The notes beneath the pieces were generated by a model. It ran no database searches and was not told where the DNA came from. It saw only the letters and a program-made list of their open reading frames with translations. This document shows, in pieces, positions 1 to 9,455 of a DNA stretch of 64,000 nt. Source of the stretch: VYFG01 sp965204165 (GTDB taxonomy: Bacteria; Pseudomonadota; Gammaproteobacteria; Arenicellales; Poriferihabitantaceae); the NCBI GenBank assembly GCA_965204165.1, contig OZ241969.1, forward strand, positions 806,001 to 870,000, written 5' to 3'. A program made the translations under genes and the position numbers. Position 1 is the stretch's first letter; every line of letters begins with the position of its first letter.

Positions 1-2169
1 GGTGGTGCCCGGCAGCGGCTGGCTGTTGCGCGGATGGAATCCGGCGAGCCTGGCGATGTCGACCACCAGCGTACGGATGTCGGGGGGCCGCTCCGGCGGC
101 GGGCGTGCGCGGAGGATTCCATGGGCCATGAGCCGGACGTAGAGAATGGCGATTTCGTCCTTGGAGACGACCCGGTCGGCGGGGACGTCCGGCTTGTCGC
201 GGGCCATGCGCTCGAGATCGAACACATGGCAGGCGGTGATGGCGTCGAAGGCGAGGCACTTCCTGAGGTCGTCGGCGTGGTCGAACCGGTGGTCCTCGAC
301 CCGGGCGCCGGATTTCAGCACCCGGAAGTATTCCTCGATGGTCCACCGGCGCTCGTACCAGCCAACGACGGTCCGGGCGGTCGCCGCGTCCGCGGCGCCC
401 TCGGTGCTCAGCAGCACCCAGTGCAGGGGCTCGCTGCCCGGAGACGGGCTCCTCTCGGTCGCGACGACGGCCAGGACCTCGATCGGTCCCCCGTGCCCGG
501 CGCGGTTCTCCGGCTTTACCGGCGGAAGCACCCTCACCCTGCCGGCGCGCAGTTCGATCTTCGCCTTGCGACCGGAACGCGCCCGCCTGCCGCCGCAGGC
601 CCGGATCTTCACCGTTCGGGAACCGACCCTCGGCAGCGTGGCGACATGGTCCCACAGGGTCTCCTCGCCGCCCGCCTCCACGAGCACGCGGCGTCTCGTC
701 GACCGCCGCGCGCGCACCAGCAGACCCGCGCCCAGGGATTCCGCCCGGGCGAACAACGCCCAGATGTCCGCCTCCCGGTCGCACACCGTGACCACCCGCG
801 TGGACGGACAGGCGCGGGCGAGTTCCCCCGCCCGGTCCAGCCCGTGCCCCCAGCGCGCGCTCGCCACCTCGTCCCTGCCTTCGTCGCAATAGGTCCCGTC
901 CAGGCAGAACACCCCAAGGGGCCGCCCGGCCTCGTTGACCGCCAGTCCCACATGCGCCAGCAGGCCCAGGGTGTGGCCTTTCCCGCCGCCGCCGAAGTCC
1001 ACCAGCCCGCCGGTCGCCGCCAGACCGTCGTAATTCACCGTGGTGGTGTCCTGGATCGCCAGGACGGTCTCCTCGAGCCCGCAGCGCTCCACCATCGTCG
1101 CCTGATGCGGCTCCAGTATGTGGTTCATGGTCACACCCTCGTTCGACAACAGCCGGTAGGCGGCCTTGCGGTCCGCCCGCGCCGGGAAGATCTCCGGAAC
1201 CGCGGCGCCCGGATGCTCCAGCCACGCCCGCCCCATGGACACGATCCTCTCCCGGACCCGGCCGTCGGGATGGGTGCTGCGCGCGTATTCCCGCCCGGCC
1301 CAGTCCGTGGCCCCGTCCATGTGCAGGGCCGGGGCCCTGTGGATGGCCCGGCCCGGCTCGGCGCACAATACCACACGCCAGGGTTCCGCCAGCGGCTTCA
1401 TCCACACCGTGCATCCCGCCGTGGTGGCCTTCGCGCAGCGCCGCCAGTCCGCCGCCCGGTAGCAGGTTCCGCAATGGCCGGGACCCACATACGTGTAGGC
1501 CATCGCCGGGCGGACCCCGTACGCCGCCTCCCAGTCCGCCGCCACGCGCCGCGCCGCCAGGTCCAGCGCGCACGAGGCCAGACCGTGAACCCGGACCCCG
1601 GGCAGGATCAGGAAACGATGGTTGTTGACCACCTTCCCCAGGTTCGCCGCCCGCGCGTCCGCCGACCAGCCGATGAACTCGTCCCGGGCCTTCTGGTGCC
1701 AGCCCGCGGCGCAGAATCCGATCCCCCCGAGACGGCCATGGACCGCGGAACATACCCAGTAGCGCATCTGGCCCCCCGGCGCACGGGCCCAGCCCCGGGG
1801 GTGATGCGTCGCCATCATCGACTCCCAGCGGCGGCGGTCCGCCTTCCCCGATACCGGCTCCAGCAACACCTGGCCCAGTTCCGCCAGACCGCACCGGAGC
1901 CGGCAGTCGGGATAATCCGGATCCGGGGCCCCGTCCCGGCGTCCGCCGAATGCCGGACGGGCCGGAGGCAACGAAACCCCCAGCCGGTCCGCGAGAACCG
2001 GAAGGGCCTTGCGCGCCGAGCCCAGACAGTACTCGCCGCGGTCCCCCGTCCAGTCCTCGCGGATGCACAACTCACGGGCCAGCGAACTCCGCGTGCGGCC
2101 CGCTTCGGAAACCGCATCGCAAAACCAACTCACCGTCCCGGCGTCAAACTGGTGAAGACCTACCTGCAT
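1..2169 (-). CDS. IS4-type transposase with N-terminal Druantia DruA-like (DUF4338) domain, C-terminus off the left edge
   Basis: The frame is open from an ATG at 2169 to the window edge (723 codons visible). The first ~300 residues resemble the DruA/DUF4338 domain, including MRYWVCSAVHGRLGG and GWHQKARDEFIGWS. From about residue 330 a Tn5/IS4-like DDE transposase follows: first Asp in IQDTTTVNYD (~373), second Asp in DREADIW (~461), and a textbook Y-(2)-R-(3)-E-(6)-K signature in YERRWTIEEYFRVLK (~604). The visible tail (LAGFHPRNSQPLPGT) is close to the usual end of such enzymes, so little is missing. It would cut and join the ends of its own element; the role of the DruA part is not known to me. 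The other IS end lies outside the window. The family call is strong; the precise IS group is uncertain. Confidence 0.85.
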   Translation of the reverse strand, partial: MQVGLHQFDAGTVSWFCDAVSEAGRTRSSLARELCIREDWTGDRGEYCLGSARKALPVLADRLGVSLPPARPAFGGRRDGAPDPDYPDCRLRCGLAELGQVLLEPVSGKADRRRWESMMATHHPRGWARAPGGQMRYWVCSAVHGRLGGIGFCAAGWHQKARDEFIGWSADARAANLGKVVNNHRFLILPGVRVHGLASCALDLAARRVAADWEAAYGVRPAMAYTYVGPGHCGTCYRAADWRRCAKATTAGCTVWMKPLAEPWRVVLCAEPGRAIHRAPALHMDGATDWAGREYARSTHPDGRVRERIVSMGRAWLEHPGAAVPEIFPARADRKAAYRLLSNEGVTMNHILEPHQATMVERCGLEETVLAIQDTTTVNYDGLAATGGLVDFGGGGKGHTLGLLAHVGLAVNEAGRPLGVFCLDGTYCDEGRDEVASARWGHGLDRAGELARACPSTRVVTVCDREADIWALFARAESLGAGLLVRARRSTRRRVLVEAGGEETLWDHVATLPRVGSRTVKIRACGGRRARSGRKAKIELRAGRVRVLPPVKPENRAGHGGPIEVLAVVATERSPSPGSEPLHWVLLSTEGAADAATARTVVGWYERRWTIEEYFRVLKSGARVEDHRFDHADDLRKCLAFDAITACHVFDLERMARDKPDVPADRVVSKDEIAILYVRLMAHGILRARPPPERPPDIRTLVVDIARLAGFHPRNSQPLPGTT

Positions 2170-2290
2170 GCCCGGAAATGTACCGGGTCAGGCTTACTGA
2201 GTCAACTGTGGGCAGTTGTGAGGCCGGCGTGTGGGCGACGATCACCGGGCAGGTGGTCGTCGCGTTGTAGATCGTGATATCCGGCTGCAT
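2144..2290 (-). pseudogene. Possible truncated N-terminus of a small protein cut by the transposon
   Basis: A short frame starts at the ATG at 2290 (MQPDITIYNATTTCPVIVA) and reads into the transposase start region before stopping at 2144. It lies just downstream of the small acidic gene on the same strand, so the two may have formed an operon before the IS landed. I do not recognise the family. The exact IS end here is not resolved. Confidence 0.25.
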
Positions 2291-2320
2291 GGGTGAGGTG
2301 TCCCTCGGGTGTTCCCGGAA

Positions 2321-2761
2321 TCAGAACGGGATCTCGCCGTCATCCTCTCCATTTCCATCAAATCCTTCAAATTCGCCATACCCGTCATACTCGTCATCCC
2401 CGTAAGGCGTCCGCCCCAGATCCGCCATATCCCATACATCCCCCATGACCTGCAGACGGATGGCCTCTCCGACGAGCATCGACAGGCAGCCGTCGCCGTC
2501 CTCCCGGTCCTCCTCGATGGCCGCGGCCGCGAGCGCCAGTATCCGCACGGCGTCGGCCGCGGGAAGGTCGGCAACCATGGCCGTCGCCGCCTCGCACCGG
2601 TTCATCGTCCGCGTGCCTTCGTCCACGGAGCCGTCCAGCGGGTCGGGGCATTCGACGAAATTCCGGAACGCGTTCAGCATGGCCCTCATTGCCCGGGTGC
2701 GCCTTTTTCCAAGTTTTCCCTGCTTTTCGTGTTGCTCCTGTTTCCCACGTCTCGATGCCAT
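2321..2761 (-). CDS. Small acidic hypothetical protein
   Basis: The frame encodes 146 residues from the ATG at 2761 (MASRRGKQEQHEKQGK); a longer version from 2848 is possible, but the shorter start has a purine-rich AGAGACGGA stretch just upstream. The N-terminus is strongly basic (residues 1-25), the middle is Ala-rich and helical (AVRILALAAAAIEED), and the last 35 residues are Gly/Asp/Glu-rich with no obvious fold. No catalytic motif or membrane segment is visible. It points away from the recombinase gene at 2963, so the two share an intergenic region. I do not recognise it; the basic head and acidic tail would fit a nucleic-acid or protein-binding accessory factor, which is only a guess. 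Confidence 0.5.
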   Translation of the reverse strand: MASRRGKQEQHEKQGKLGKRRTRAMRAMLNAFRNFVECPDPLDGSVDEGTRTMNRCEAATAMVADLPAADAVRILALAAAAIEEDREDGDGCLSMLVGEAIRLQVMGDVWDMADLGRTPYGDDEYDGYGEFEGFDGNGEDDGEIPF

Positions 2762-2962
2762 GGATTCCGTCTCTTGCCGTTGCCGGGGAGAGTAGTAACA
2801 CGATTCCGACGGATTTTCCATGGCCCGACGAGATACGGACGAACCCATGTTTTCCGATCCGCCATAGTGCGGCAGTGCCGGATCACGGCAGGCACGGAAA
2901 TTCGTCCACGCCCCAGGATTCTCTATCTTCCGGTGTCCACATTCCAGAACAGCGAACCTGCC

Positions 2963-4300
2963 ATGACCTGTCTTCCAGTTCCTCCGGATTTCCCGGTATC
3001 TTCAACGGCTGGCGGAGGAATTCCGTACTGCCCGGAATCCAGCACCGCCAACCCGGCCACCGCCGGCCTGATCCGGAAATCCATCGCCCCCAATACCAGC
3101 AGGGCCTACCGGGGTGCACTTGAACGACTGGACGCATGGCTCGATGGCCGCGTCCTGGACGATGAAGCCCTGGCCGAGTGGATTGCCGGCCTGCATGACA
3201 GGGGGCTTTCGGCAACCACCGCCGCCATGGCCGTGGCCGCCGCCCGGTTCCGGGCGAGGATGGCCGGGCAGGACGGAAAATGGGATCCGGCGGGGCCGGT
3301 GACCCGAAGGACCCTTGCCGGCATCCGCAGAAGTTCAAAGGACCGGGGACGGGGGCAGGTGGCCGGTGTGCCGTGGGAGGAGGCGGACCGGGTGGTGGAA
3401 GAGGCGGTGCGGGAAAAGACTCTCCGGGGAATGCGGGACGCCGCCCTGATCGCGGTGGGTTCCGATGCCCTCCTGCGGGTGTCGGAGATGGTGGCTATCA
3501 ACGCTGGTGACATCGAGCGGGACACGGACGGCTCCGCCGTGCTGCATGTTCGGCGTTCGAAGACGGATCAGGAGGGGATGGGAGCGACCTGTTATCTGGG
3601 ACGCCGCACGGTGGAGGTGCTGGACTCATGGATGGCATCGGCCGGGATCGGGCAAGATGGGGATGAAGCGGTTTTCCGTTCAACCAGGAAGGGCGGTGCC
3701 GTGGGAAGTCGGCTGTCGGACCGCTCGGCCCGTTCCATTGTGGCGGCCCGTTGCGGGAGAAGCAATGAAAGAGTGTCCGGGCATTCCCTCAGGGTGGGTT
3801 CGGCGCTCAGTCTTGCGCGGGCCGGGGCCAGTCTCGTGGAGCTTCAGCAGGCCGGCCGCTGGAAATCCCCGGAGATGCCGGCGAGGTACACCCGCGGGGA
3901 GTCTGCGCGGCGGGGTCCGGTGGCGCGGCTTCGGCACGGGCAGGCGGGAGAAAGGCGACGGGAAGCCGGAGATTGCCTGGATACCGGTGACAGACCTGCC
4001 GAATCCTCGGCGGACAAGGTCCGGAATACGGCAAGGAATCCGGCCCCTGGAGGTGGGAAGATTCCGGGAATTCGGGTTAATGGAAGTAAAGCGGGGATTG
4101 GTTCTGCCCTGCTGAAGATTTGGCGGAAGACAATGCTCCGCCTTGCCGTTTCTCCGCAGTCGGGCAATTCACGCCCCATTGGTAAACAGGAATGTACAGG
4201 GCGGCGGGAATGGTCGTCAAGCCCGGATTCGGGTTCGAGGCCGGGTGATTCAGAAACATCCGGAATGCCGGAAATTCCACTGCCGGCGGGATTTCCGTGA
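2963..4300 (+). CDS. Tyrosine recombinase / phage-type integrase
   Basis: 445 residues from the ATG at 2963. The N-terminal part (about 30-110) looks like a SAM-like core-binding domain (PNTSRAYRGALERLDAWLDG). The catalytic domain carries the expected set: Arg in ALLRVSEM (~170), Lys in RRSKTDQEG, HxxR in SGHSLRVG (~272), Trp in AGRWKSPEM (~299) and the nucleophilic Tyr in ARYTRG (~308). It would cut and rejoin DNA at specific sites through a 3'-phosphotyrosine. After the Tyr there are ~135 more residues of low-complexity, Gly/Arg/Ser-rich sequence, unusually long for the family and possibly read-through of non-coding DNA. No attachment site was found nearby, so it may be a stranded remnant of an integrated element. 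Confidence 0.85.
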   Translation: MTCLPVPPDFPVSSTAGGGIPYCPESSTANPATAGLIRKSIAPNTSRAYRGALERLDAWLDGRVLDDEALAEWIAGLHDRGLSATTAAMAVAAARFRARMAGQDGKWDPAGPVTRRTLAGIRRSSKDRGRGQVAGVPWEEADRVVEEAVREKTLRGMRDAALIAVGSDALLRVSEMVAINAGDIERDTDGSAVLHVRRSKTDQEGMGATCYLGRRTVEVLDSWMASAGIGQDGDEAVFRSTRKGGAVGSRLSDRSARSIVAARCGRSNERVSGHSLRVGSALSLARAGASLVELQQAGRWKSPEMPARYTRGESARRGPVARLRHGQAGERRREAGDCLDTGDRPAESSADKVRNTARNPAPGGGKIPGIRVNGSKAGIGSALLKIWRKTMLRLAVSPQSGNSRPIGKQECTGRREWSSSPDSGSRPGDSETSGMPEIPLPAGFP

Positions 4301-4381
4301 GGCCGAGGCTCCGCCATCGCACAGGTACAGCGTGATCCATTGGTTCCATTAACCCGAATGAACAGAACCAATGAGAGCAAG

Positions 4382-5926
4382 ATGACGATGAAGCAGAAAC
4401 CTCCCGCAACCCGTTCTTCCGCCGGAACGGAAAAAATCCGGTCTGTGCTTGCCGCCGTGTTCCTGAGCCTGACCCTGGCCGCCTGCGGTGGGGGCGGGGG
4501 TTCCGGTGGATCAGGCGGAATGTCCGGCACGGGCAACACCGGCGGGGATGCCGGTAACAATGACCACCCGGACACGCCGGCCGGCGCCACGATCATCATG
4601 CCCGATTCTCCCACCGCCGGAAGAATCGACTCGGCCACCGACGTGGATTATTTCAAGCTGGAAATCAGCGAGGAAGGAAACCTGATTCTCAACACATCCG
4701 GATCGGCAAACCCCTTCATTCAAGTCTACGACGCACAAGGAAACGAGATACCAGGCACAGCTGGCAGCTGGATAATTTCAATTACCCAGGACGTCCTGGC
4801 TAATGGCGGTTTCGTCATCATCAAGATATCGGGAGGAATTTCACGGGAATCTTACATACTGACCACGGAATTCGTGGACTCTTCAGAAATCGGGCTTGTC
4901 ACGAATCCGGATCCATTGCTCTCCGGAACCACCGACGGATACGTCACACCGGCGTATGCCAAAGAGACTTCGGACACAATGGACAGCATGCGGGGCACTC
5001 CATTCAGGGTCCTTGCTTCATCGATCGAACGGAACTGGGGTGACAACGGGGGGGCGGAACCCGCCGGCAAGTCGGTCTACGTCGCTTCCGTGACCGAAAA
5101 CGCCGATGGAGGGGCGACAGCCGTTTACATCGTGAACGGGCTTCAGCATGTGATCGACATTCCGAAGGCAAACTTCCGTGACGGATTGCCTTGGCCCGAC
5201 AATGTAGTTGCAATCGTCGAGGGTGACGGCGGCGACGGGCAACCCTACGCTGGCTACACTCTTGTGAAGAACAGTTTGGGCCAGACGAACCCGTTGAACA
5301 TGGACTACTACTCGCTTGGGTACTGGACTTATGAAACAGGGACTTTCCGCCCGGATGATCCGGATCATCGCGTGGGTGGCGAAGTGGTCCCCTATATCTC
5401 CAGCGGCACTGTTTACGGTGGCCAACTGGTCTACGGCCTGAGAACCGACCCTGATGACCTTCCTTCAGGAACGGCCAGTTACACCGGACAAATGTATTTC
5501 ACCGCCTATGCGGATGTACCCAGACCAACCGCCTACTACCACAGAATAAACGTATGGAGCCCGTTACGCCTGGATGTAAACCTTGACACGCTTACACTCA
5601 CCGGAGAAGGAACCGGCGTCTGGGGGAGGTCAACAGGCGAGGAGGGTAGAGAATGGATTGAGCTTCCCGAGACGCAATCAATCGCTGTCTCTGACGGACG
5701 TATTTCCGAAGGACGCTTTGTTGCCAGATGGAACGGCCTTGACACCGACGTGAACAGTGACCCGAGGGACAGCATCCGGGGATACTCAGGAGCGATCATC
5801 GGAGATTTCTACGGTCCGAACGCAGAGGAGGCGGCCGGCGTGGTCAACGGCGGGCGGCCCCCTATGGGTGGCAATGCAGGGACAGTCGTTTTCGGTGTCT
5901 TCGGGGCTGAGAAAACCGGACCATGA
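4382..5926 (+). CDS. Surface lipoprotein with PPC-like domain and TbpB-like barrel
   Basis: 514 residues from the ATG at 4382, preceded by GAGAGCAAG. A signal peptide ends in the lipobox LTLAAC (Cys ~35), followed by a Gly-rich linker, so it is predicted to be lipidated and outer-membrane anchored. Residues ~60-165 resemble a pre-peptidase C-terminal (PPC) beta domain (GRIDSATDVDYFKLEIS). The last ~300 residues form a beta-rich head ending in IIGDFYGPNAEEAAGV and VFGVFGAEK, the signature of transferrin-binding-protein-B-like barrels found in Slam-exported surface lipoproteins. Its head is homologous to that of the lipoprotein at 7680, with matching stretches such as DFYGPNAEE and WGDN. The ligand cannot be read from sequence. 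Lower-scoring upstream ATGs at 4340 and 4358 are less likely starts because the signal peptide would be displaced. Confidence 0.8.
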   Translation: MTMKQKPPATRSSAGTEKIRSVLAAVFLSLTLAACGGGGGSGGSGGMSGTGNTGGDAGNNDHPDTPAGATIIMPDSPTAGRIDSATDVDYFKLEISEEGNLILNTSGSANPFIQVYDAQGNEIPGTAGSWIISITQDVLANGGFVIIKISGGISRESYILTTEFVDSSEIGLVTNPDPLLSGTTDGYVTPAYAKETSDTMDSMRGTPFRVLASSIERNWGDNGGAEPAGKSVYVASVTENADGGATAVYIVNGLQHVIDIPKANFRDGLPWPDNVVAIVEGDGGDGQPYAGYTLVKNSLGQTNPLNMDYYSLGYWTYETGTFRPDDPDHRVGGEVVPYISSGTVYGGQLVYGLRTDPDDLPSGTASYTGQMYFTAYADVPRPTAYYHRINVWSPLRLDVNLDTLTLTGEGTGVWGRSTGEEGREWIELPETQSIAVSDGRISEGRFVARWNGLDTDVNSDPRDSIRGYSGAIIGDFYGPNAEEAAGVVNGGRPPMGGNAGTVVFGVFGAEKTGP

Positions 5927-6061
5927 ATATTCGAAATACAGTGCATCTTGCGGTTGCCAGGGTTTGCCCTCCTGACTTGACTCCCAGTCAGATGATTGCT
6001 GACGATGTCTGCGGGAATGTTCACTGATGGCCGTAGGCGGCGCTCACAAACCACCCGGATC

Positions 6062-7599
6062 ATGAAAGTCTGGATAGCTGCAGCTGCAATACTGGTCTCC
6101 ACGACAGGGCCACAATCTGCAAATGCATTCGAACCCCTGACCGCTTTGACGGTGAAGGTTGGTACGTCGCTGGTCGTGAAGGGATTCAACTACCTGCTGG
6201 GGAAGGCCACTCAAGGACCCGATTTGCAATTCGAGACGATAAAGCAGATTCACGGGGAACTGCGCGCGGTACGCGGTGATGTGCTGAAAAATCGTCAAGT
6301 CCAGCTTGACTTGCATGAACGAGCGACCGTCCATCGTAATGAAATCGTGGAATTGGTCATCAATGTTGGGGAGGGGGTGAAGGATGCAGTAGAGCGAAGC
6401 TCGGAGATGGATCGAATCATTGACGTGCTCGGAACCACCGTGAAAGTGCTCGAAACATTGGATACCGCACGGAAGGCAATGGATGAGGACAAGAGGGAGG
6501 AATACGCAAACACGCTGGAGACATTGCGTGAAGATCTGAGTCGCATCGAGCGCGAAAGTATCATACTGGATTACGCCGAACATCTGCGCCCTGTGGCGAT
6601 ACTGCCGAGGATTGGTGCAATCCAGGCAAGATGGATCGCGCTCCAGGCGTTGCCGGCGACGGACACCGCCCGAAAAAATTTGTGAAACGTGCCGGCAATT
6701 GGCTTGAATCGCAACGCTATCCGACCGGCGAAGTGGATACGGTGAGGCAGTCGCTCGCAGACCTGATCATCGGAATGGAACATCACATCCAGGGACTCGC
6801 CCGGTATCTCGCCGAGCTTGGCCGACCTTGTTCACCGTTGTGGAACGGATATCTCACGGTAGAAGAATATGAATACGACCGGAACATGATCATGGTTTCT
6901 GAGGTCGGCATAAGCCAAGCGCATCTTGAGTCAGTACATCCCGGCCGCAAGTTGGCTGTAGACACCCACTACATCGACAGCATGCTCGTGCAGCCGACGA
7001 ATCTCGTATGGTCAAAGGAAATCGTGACACTCGACAGTTCACGCCGGCTGCGCGCCGAAGTTGACGACGCTGGAGCATCGATCCGGCGTACGCTATCAGG
7101 CATCCATCGGAACGCTTTTGAATGCGAAGGCCCGCTGAGTGAATCCGCCCGCATGCGCTTGGTGGACAATATTCCGGACGTTCCGGGGCAGCGTGCAAGA
7201 ACAGGTGCAGGCCAAATACCTGCCATTGACTACGATCAGGGCCCGCTGGTGCTGGAAGAACTCGTCAGGCGTCGCTCCTGTGGCGCACAGGAGGATTGTC
7301 GAGCTTATTGGGAATACATCCACAAGCGCCTCGAAGCCGCAAAGATCATGCTGATCGAACTGTATTCGATTCGGCGCGAGGTGAATCGAACATTGGAATG
7401 GCTCGCGGCCGAGACCAGACAGGCCGAATGCACCTACTGGCGCGATGAACCTCGTGTGTGTGTTTTCGGCGAAGAAACTGGCAGCGCCGAGATTCCGGCA
7501 GCCTCTGAAAGAACAGGGGTAAAAGCTATAGAGACGAGATCGACGGTCGGCACCTATCAGAAAGCCCGCGATTGGGACGATATGAATGACGGTTGTTGA
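6062..7599 (+). CDS. Secreted protein of unknown function, in two frames joined at a slippery site
   Basis: From the ATG at 6062 a signal peptide is clear (MKVWIAAAAILVSTTG, cut after SANA). A helical, charged region follows with likely coiled coil around residues 60-190. This frame stops at 6685. A second frame, overlapping from 6631, continues to 7599 with similar charged composition and matching codon style (KFVKRAGNWLESQRYPTG onward). The switch is a -1 shift at A-AAA-AAT (6671-6677), the pattern of a programmed slippery heptamer, with the zero-frame TGA six bases later. Joined, the product is 512 residues with several Cys in the second half, fitting export. It lies between two surface lipoproteins. 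I do not recognise a family. It may be one gene with programmed or error-induced frameshift, or a decayed gene. Confidence 0.55.
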
Positions 7600-7679
7600 T
7601 TAATCCTCCGACTCTGGGAGAATCCGAAACCAACCAAACGCTCTGAATGTTCAACCTAACCAAACCGAGATACCAAATC

Positions 7680-9407
7680 ATGAATATGAAAAGATACGTG
7701 CTGCCTCTGGCAGTTGTCGCGGTATTCGCCCTCGCCGGGTGCGGAGGGGGTAGTACGTCAACGCCGGATGATCCCGCCCCACCGGCGGCGGACGCGGGGC
7801 TGGCCGCGGCGAAGACTGCTGCGGCCGCTGCGATGGCGGCGGCGCAGACGGCGTATGACGATGCGCGGGCGGCGTTCGACGCCGTGATGTCGGACCGGGC
7901 GGCTGACGCGGGCTCCTACGCCGTTGCGCAGCACAGGCTGGCCGCGGCGATGGCTGCCCTCGACAAGGCGAAGGCGGCGAACACCGAGGCCCAGGCGGCC
8001 ACGGAAACTGCGGCGGCCCGGACGGCGCAGGCGGCGGCCGAGGCGGCGCAGGCGGAGGCCGAGGCCGCGAAGGCGGAGGTCGTCAAGTACGCGGGCATGG
8101 TGACGGCGGCGGCGGGGGAGATGAGAGCCCTGACCGCCGCCAGGACCGCGGCAATGGAAGCGGCGACGGCGGCGCGCACGGCGGCGACGGCGGCGCGCAC
8201 GGCGGCTGATCTGGTCAAGGAGCGGCTGGGCGCCGATTCGGAGGCTTACATGGACGCCGACGAGGCGGCGACGGCCGCCGAGGCGGCGGCGACGGCTGCC
8301 GAGACGGCTTCCGCCAATGCGCAGGCGGACACGATGTCTGCCGACGCGGAGGCCGAGAAGACGGCCGCCGAGGGCAAGCAGGCCGAGGCGGAGATGAAGT
8401 TAGCGGCCGCTGAGGAACTGGCCCGCCGGGCACCGACACCGCCACCGGCTGCGCCATCCTCATTCCTTGAGGGCAGCGCACCGCATGTCTACGCGGACAC
8501 CGTAGCCGATACCGTGGCAAGCAAGTCAACAACAACATTCAGGCCGGTTTCCGTAGGGTTGCGAAGGCAATGGGGAGACAATCCGGGAGTAAGTCCGTCC
8601 ATCACTGGCGGCGTAATAGGAATGCGAGAGCATGCCGACGGAAGCGCTACCGCAACATTCACGGACACCGGCCCTAATGGAACAACTACAAGAACAATCA
8701 CCTTCCCGGCCGAAAACTACGCCTCTCAAACCTTCGCTGACAACCACGTCAGGATCGGGGATGCAGAATTGGAATTAATGCCTGCCACGTTGACATCACC
8801 AGAAAACGAACCCGACAAGGAATACTACAGGCTGAACTACTGGGGAGCCTGCTGGAGAACGTGCATCGAGGGTTTCATTTCATATGGAACAAGAACCCAA
8901 ATCGAATACAACGTTAACATCCAAGGGACCGCAAGCTACAACGGCTATATGTACGGACATTACTTTGCGAACGACGGCAAAGGCCCAAGCTGGCGAACTC
9001 ACCAGAAAGAACTTTGGTCAAAAATTGGACTTACTGCCAATCTTGACGACCTTACTATATCGGGAGAAAGCATCGACGAGGGAGACGACAATTCGGGAGT
9101 CTGGATACGGGGCACCCAGGAATCCGGCAGGCAATGGAAAAAACTGCCTAACACCACGTCAATCACCATTTCCGAAGCAAGCATCGAGGGCGGACGCTAC
9201 ACCACGACTTGGGCCGGACAGGATACGGACGCAAACAACCCGCGTGAGTCAAGCGCACGGGGTTGGGGCGGAATCCTTATAGGGGATTTCTACGGCCCCA
9301 ATGCCGAGGAAACCGCAGGCGTATTCGAAGGCAGAAGGCCAGCCGCCGGGTCCGCTGCTGAAGAATTCATCGCCGGTCGTTTTGGAGCAGAAAAAGTGGA
9401 TGATTGA
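7680..9407 (+). CDS. Surface lipoprotein with Ala-rich stalk and TbpB-like head
   Basis: 575 residues; start at 7680 (MNMKRYVLPLAVVAVFA), with a second in-frame ATG two codons on. The lipobox is ALAGC (Cys ~22). Residues ~35-255 are extremely Ala/Glu/Thr-rich with heptad-like spacing and would form a long helical stalk or coiled coil. The head (~260-575) is homologous to that of the lipoprotein at 4382 and ends in ILIGDFYGPNAEETAGVF and AGRFGAEK, the TbpB-like barrel signature. The leader and stalk (from about 7628 to 8430) are almost identical in DNA to the start of the lipoprotein at 11161, while the heads differ completely. A role in surface binding is likely from the family; the ligand is unknown. 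Confidence 0.8.
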   Translation: MNMKRYVLPLAVVAVFALAGCGGGSTSTPDDPAPPAADAGLAAAKTAAAAAMAAAQTAYDDARAAFDAVMSDRAADAGSYAVAQHRLAAAMAALDKAKAANTEAQAATETAAARTAQAAAEAAQAEAEAAKAEVVKYAGMVTAAAGEMRALTAARTAAMEAATAARTAATAARTAADLVKERLGADSEAYMDADEAATAAEAAATAAETASANAQADTMSADAEAEKTAAEGKQAEAEMKLAAAEELARRAPTPPPAAPSSFLEGSAPHVYADTVADTVASKSTTTFRPVSVGLRRQWGDNPGVSPSITGGVIGMREHADGSATATFTDTGPNGTTTRTITFPAENYASQTFADNHVRIGDAELELMPATLTSPENEPDKEYYRLNYWGACWRTCIEGFISYGTRTQIEYNVNIQGTASYNGYMYGHYFANDGKGPSWRTHQKELWSKIGLTANLDDLTISGESIDEGDDNSGVWIRGTQESGRQWKKLPNTTSITISEASIEGGRYTTTWAGQDTDANNPRESSARGWGGILIGDFYGPNAEETAGVFEGRRPAAGSAAEEFIAGRFGAEKVDD

Positions 9408-9455
9408 ATCCGTCACAGCAAACTGAACCATACAGGGACAGGAGACAAGGGAAGG

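Noticed and set aside
34..2277. A 747-codon open frame on the plus strand
   Set aside because: It is the shadow of the DruA-IS4 transposase on the other strand; composition is Pro/Arg/Gly-rich without any motif, while the minus-strand frame has a full catalytic signature.
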